Source: Anoplopoma fimbria (Eukaryota; Chordata; Actinopteri; Perciformes; Anoplopomatidae). From it: a stretch of DNA of 64,000 nt. Numbering within the stretch: position 1 is the first letter of the stretch; each line of letters opens with the position of its first letter. Both the position numbers and the translations under genes were made by a program. Of the stretch, positions 62,903 through 64,000 are shown piece after piece. Under the pieces are notes generated by a model. The model was not told the origin of the DNA, did no database searches, and saw nothing but the letters and a program-made list of their open reading frames with translations. Where the stretch lies: positions 20,352,334 through 20,416,333 of the forward strand of contig NC_072449.1 of the NCBI RefSeq assembly GCF_027596085.1, in the 5' to 3' direction.

Positions 62903-63889
62903 TCAGAGGCCTGGAAAGAAGTAGAAGCGCCTTGTCAGAGTGCATCTGTCTTTGGTCGGCATCTGTCTTCTGGTTTGATCAGGAAAATCTTCAAAGCGTA
63001 GCATGACCTGTGTGGTTGAAACAAACATTGTATGTAATTAAGCGAGGGTAGGACTAATGAAAGAAGAGCATCATCATTGCTGCTCGCTATGTGGTGTTGT
63101 TGCCTCACTAACTGATATTACTTCCACTTACTTTTCTGAAAAGTTCCTCGATCTCATCCTTATGTGCAAAAGTGTTCAATACCTCAACAACATACTGGAT
63201 GAGAAAAGACCCACGATCCGGTCGTCTATATGAGACAGTATCTGGAGGAAAACATACAGAAACAGATACTTTTTTTATTTTTATTACATAAAGTAACTTT
63301 TCTTAGCTAATTTCAATACATATTATTCATTCATTGTGTTATGAGCTGTAGAATAAGATCTAATAACATTTACATTAACTCACCAGGGGTGCAGGAAAGA
63401 AGAGAAATGAAGTCTTTTTCTTTGTTTACACATCGTAAATTATCTTCCTCGATGTTTTCTTCACCAGCATTATCACAGGCCACATCTGGGTTTGCATCAT
63501 CGCTAACAAGCACTGCTCCTTTTTCCCCTGAAACACATGTGGCATACTTTTAATACAGTGCAGGACAGCCTCGCTCACTTAGACAATAAATGACACAGAA
63601 GCAGAGAACACAGCTAGCTGTGAGAATAGAGAGAGTAACCTCCTCTGCAGGCCTGGATGATGATGATCTTGGGTTTGTTCAGCAGTGCTGGACATTTCTC
63701 TGGGCCCAGGTGCTTGTAAATGTTGTTGATGGGGAACTCATCAGGTTTTTCATCATGAGATATCTTTTTTTTCAAGTCGACACCACAGACAGTTCCCAGT
63801 TTCCCGTGTGACATGATAACCAACAACACACTGTCTGTCTCTTTAAGTTTCGGATGTTTAGAGAACTCAATTACAGCATCATCGATTGC
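62903..63889 (-). CDS. Inflammatory (caspase-1-like) caspase, 3' part; 5' exons lie beyond the window
   Basis: Cysteine protease cutting after Asp; caspase-1 types process interleukin-1 and gasdermin. Four exons on the minus strand join in phase: 63889-63640, 63527-63384, 63241-63132, 63007-62903. The first exon carries the catalytic His in IMSHGKLG and the Cys in IIIIQACRG. The second is the subunit linker with Asp-containing VSDDANPDVACDNA (possible cleavage) and the start of the small subunit (EKDFISLLSCTP). The third holds DTVSYRRPDRGSFLIQYVVE, with the Arg after VSY expected to bind P1 Asp. The last ends RRFYFFPGL and TGA. The prodomain (CARD or pyrin) is outside, so the exact paralogue cannot be named. 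It converges on stx1a. Confidence 0.93.
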
Positions 63890-64000
63890 CTGTGAAAACA
63901 CAAAAAGGCAAACATCAGTAACTGTATCACTAAATCAACCAGACACTTTTTTTTTTTCCTTTTTCATAATAGTACCTTTCCTGTGAGGTTTGTGTGTTTC

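Noticed and set aside
62596..63006. 136-codon plus-strand frame
   Set aside because: Its end is the antisense of the last caspase exon, and the rest shows no known protein features.

Overview
The window is nuclear DNA of a ray-finned fish, probably a percomorph-type teleost. Genes are split by many GT-AG introns. The introns are full of long (TG)n/(CA)n arrays, Tc1-type transposons, LINE and SINE tails, and short interspersed repeats that I recognise from memory as common in spiny-rayed fishes. No CRISPR, operon or other prokaryotic feature is present. The organism assignment is inference from this content.

Layout. (1) 78-1220 (-): intronless DNAJC30, a mitochondrial J-domain protein. (2) 1221-2449: the divergent promoter interval, with a palindromic CRE and an E-box close to the next gene. 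(3) 2450-6585 (+): BUD23, the 18S rRNA guanine-N7 methyltransferase, 12 coding exons, 282 codons. (4) 6586-8035: intergenic DNA and the 5' flank of syntaxin. (5) 8036-59414 (+): STX1A, the neuronal plasma-membrane SNARE, spread over 51 kb with 287 codons in the canonical form. (6) 59415-62902: STX1A 3' UTR and intergenic DNA, including a broken caspase copy at about 61880-62410. (7) 62903-63889 (-): the last four exons of an inflammatory (caspase-1-like) caspase whose 5' part lies beyond the right edge. DNAJC30, BUD23 and STX1A are neighbours in the human Williams-Beuren region (7q11.23), so this is the fish counterpart of that block. STX1A here is co-directional with BUD23, whereas in human I recall the two being convergent.

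The most interesting observation is at the 3' end of STX1A. There are two consecutive 111-nt, phase-0 exons (9a at 56945-57055, 9b at 57276-57386), each encoding the membrane-proximal half of the SNARE helix. They are followed by two alternative last coding exons (10a at 58505-58582, 10b at 59337-59414), each encoding a complete 25-residue membrane anchor plus stop. 9b+10b is the classical syntaxin-1A sequence. 9a and 10a are diverged: 9a has a helix-breaking proline next to layer +7 and a very basic juxtamembrane end, and 10a has a different membrane anchor. The intron between 9a and 9b is strongly pyrimidine-rich, suggesting PTB-type splice control. The gene could thus make syntaxins with different fusion ends. 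Comparable alternative C-terminal exons are known in STX3, but I do not know of a description for a stx1a gene.

Nothing in the four large STX1A introns looks like another gene. They hold eleven long dinucleotide arrays, a nearly intact Tc1 transposon with a one-base frameshift in its transposase, two decayed Tc1 relics, two LINE coding remnants, a tRNA-derived SINE, several MITE-like repeats, and a perfect 19-bp hairpin.
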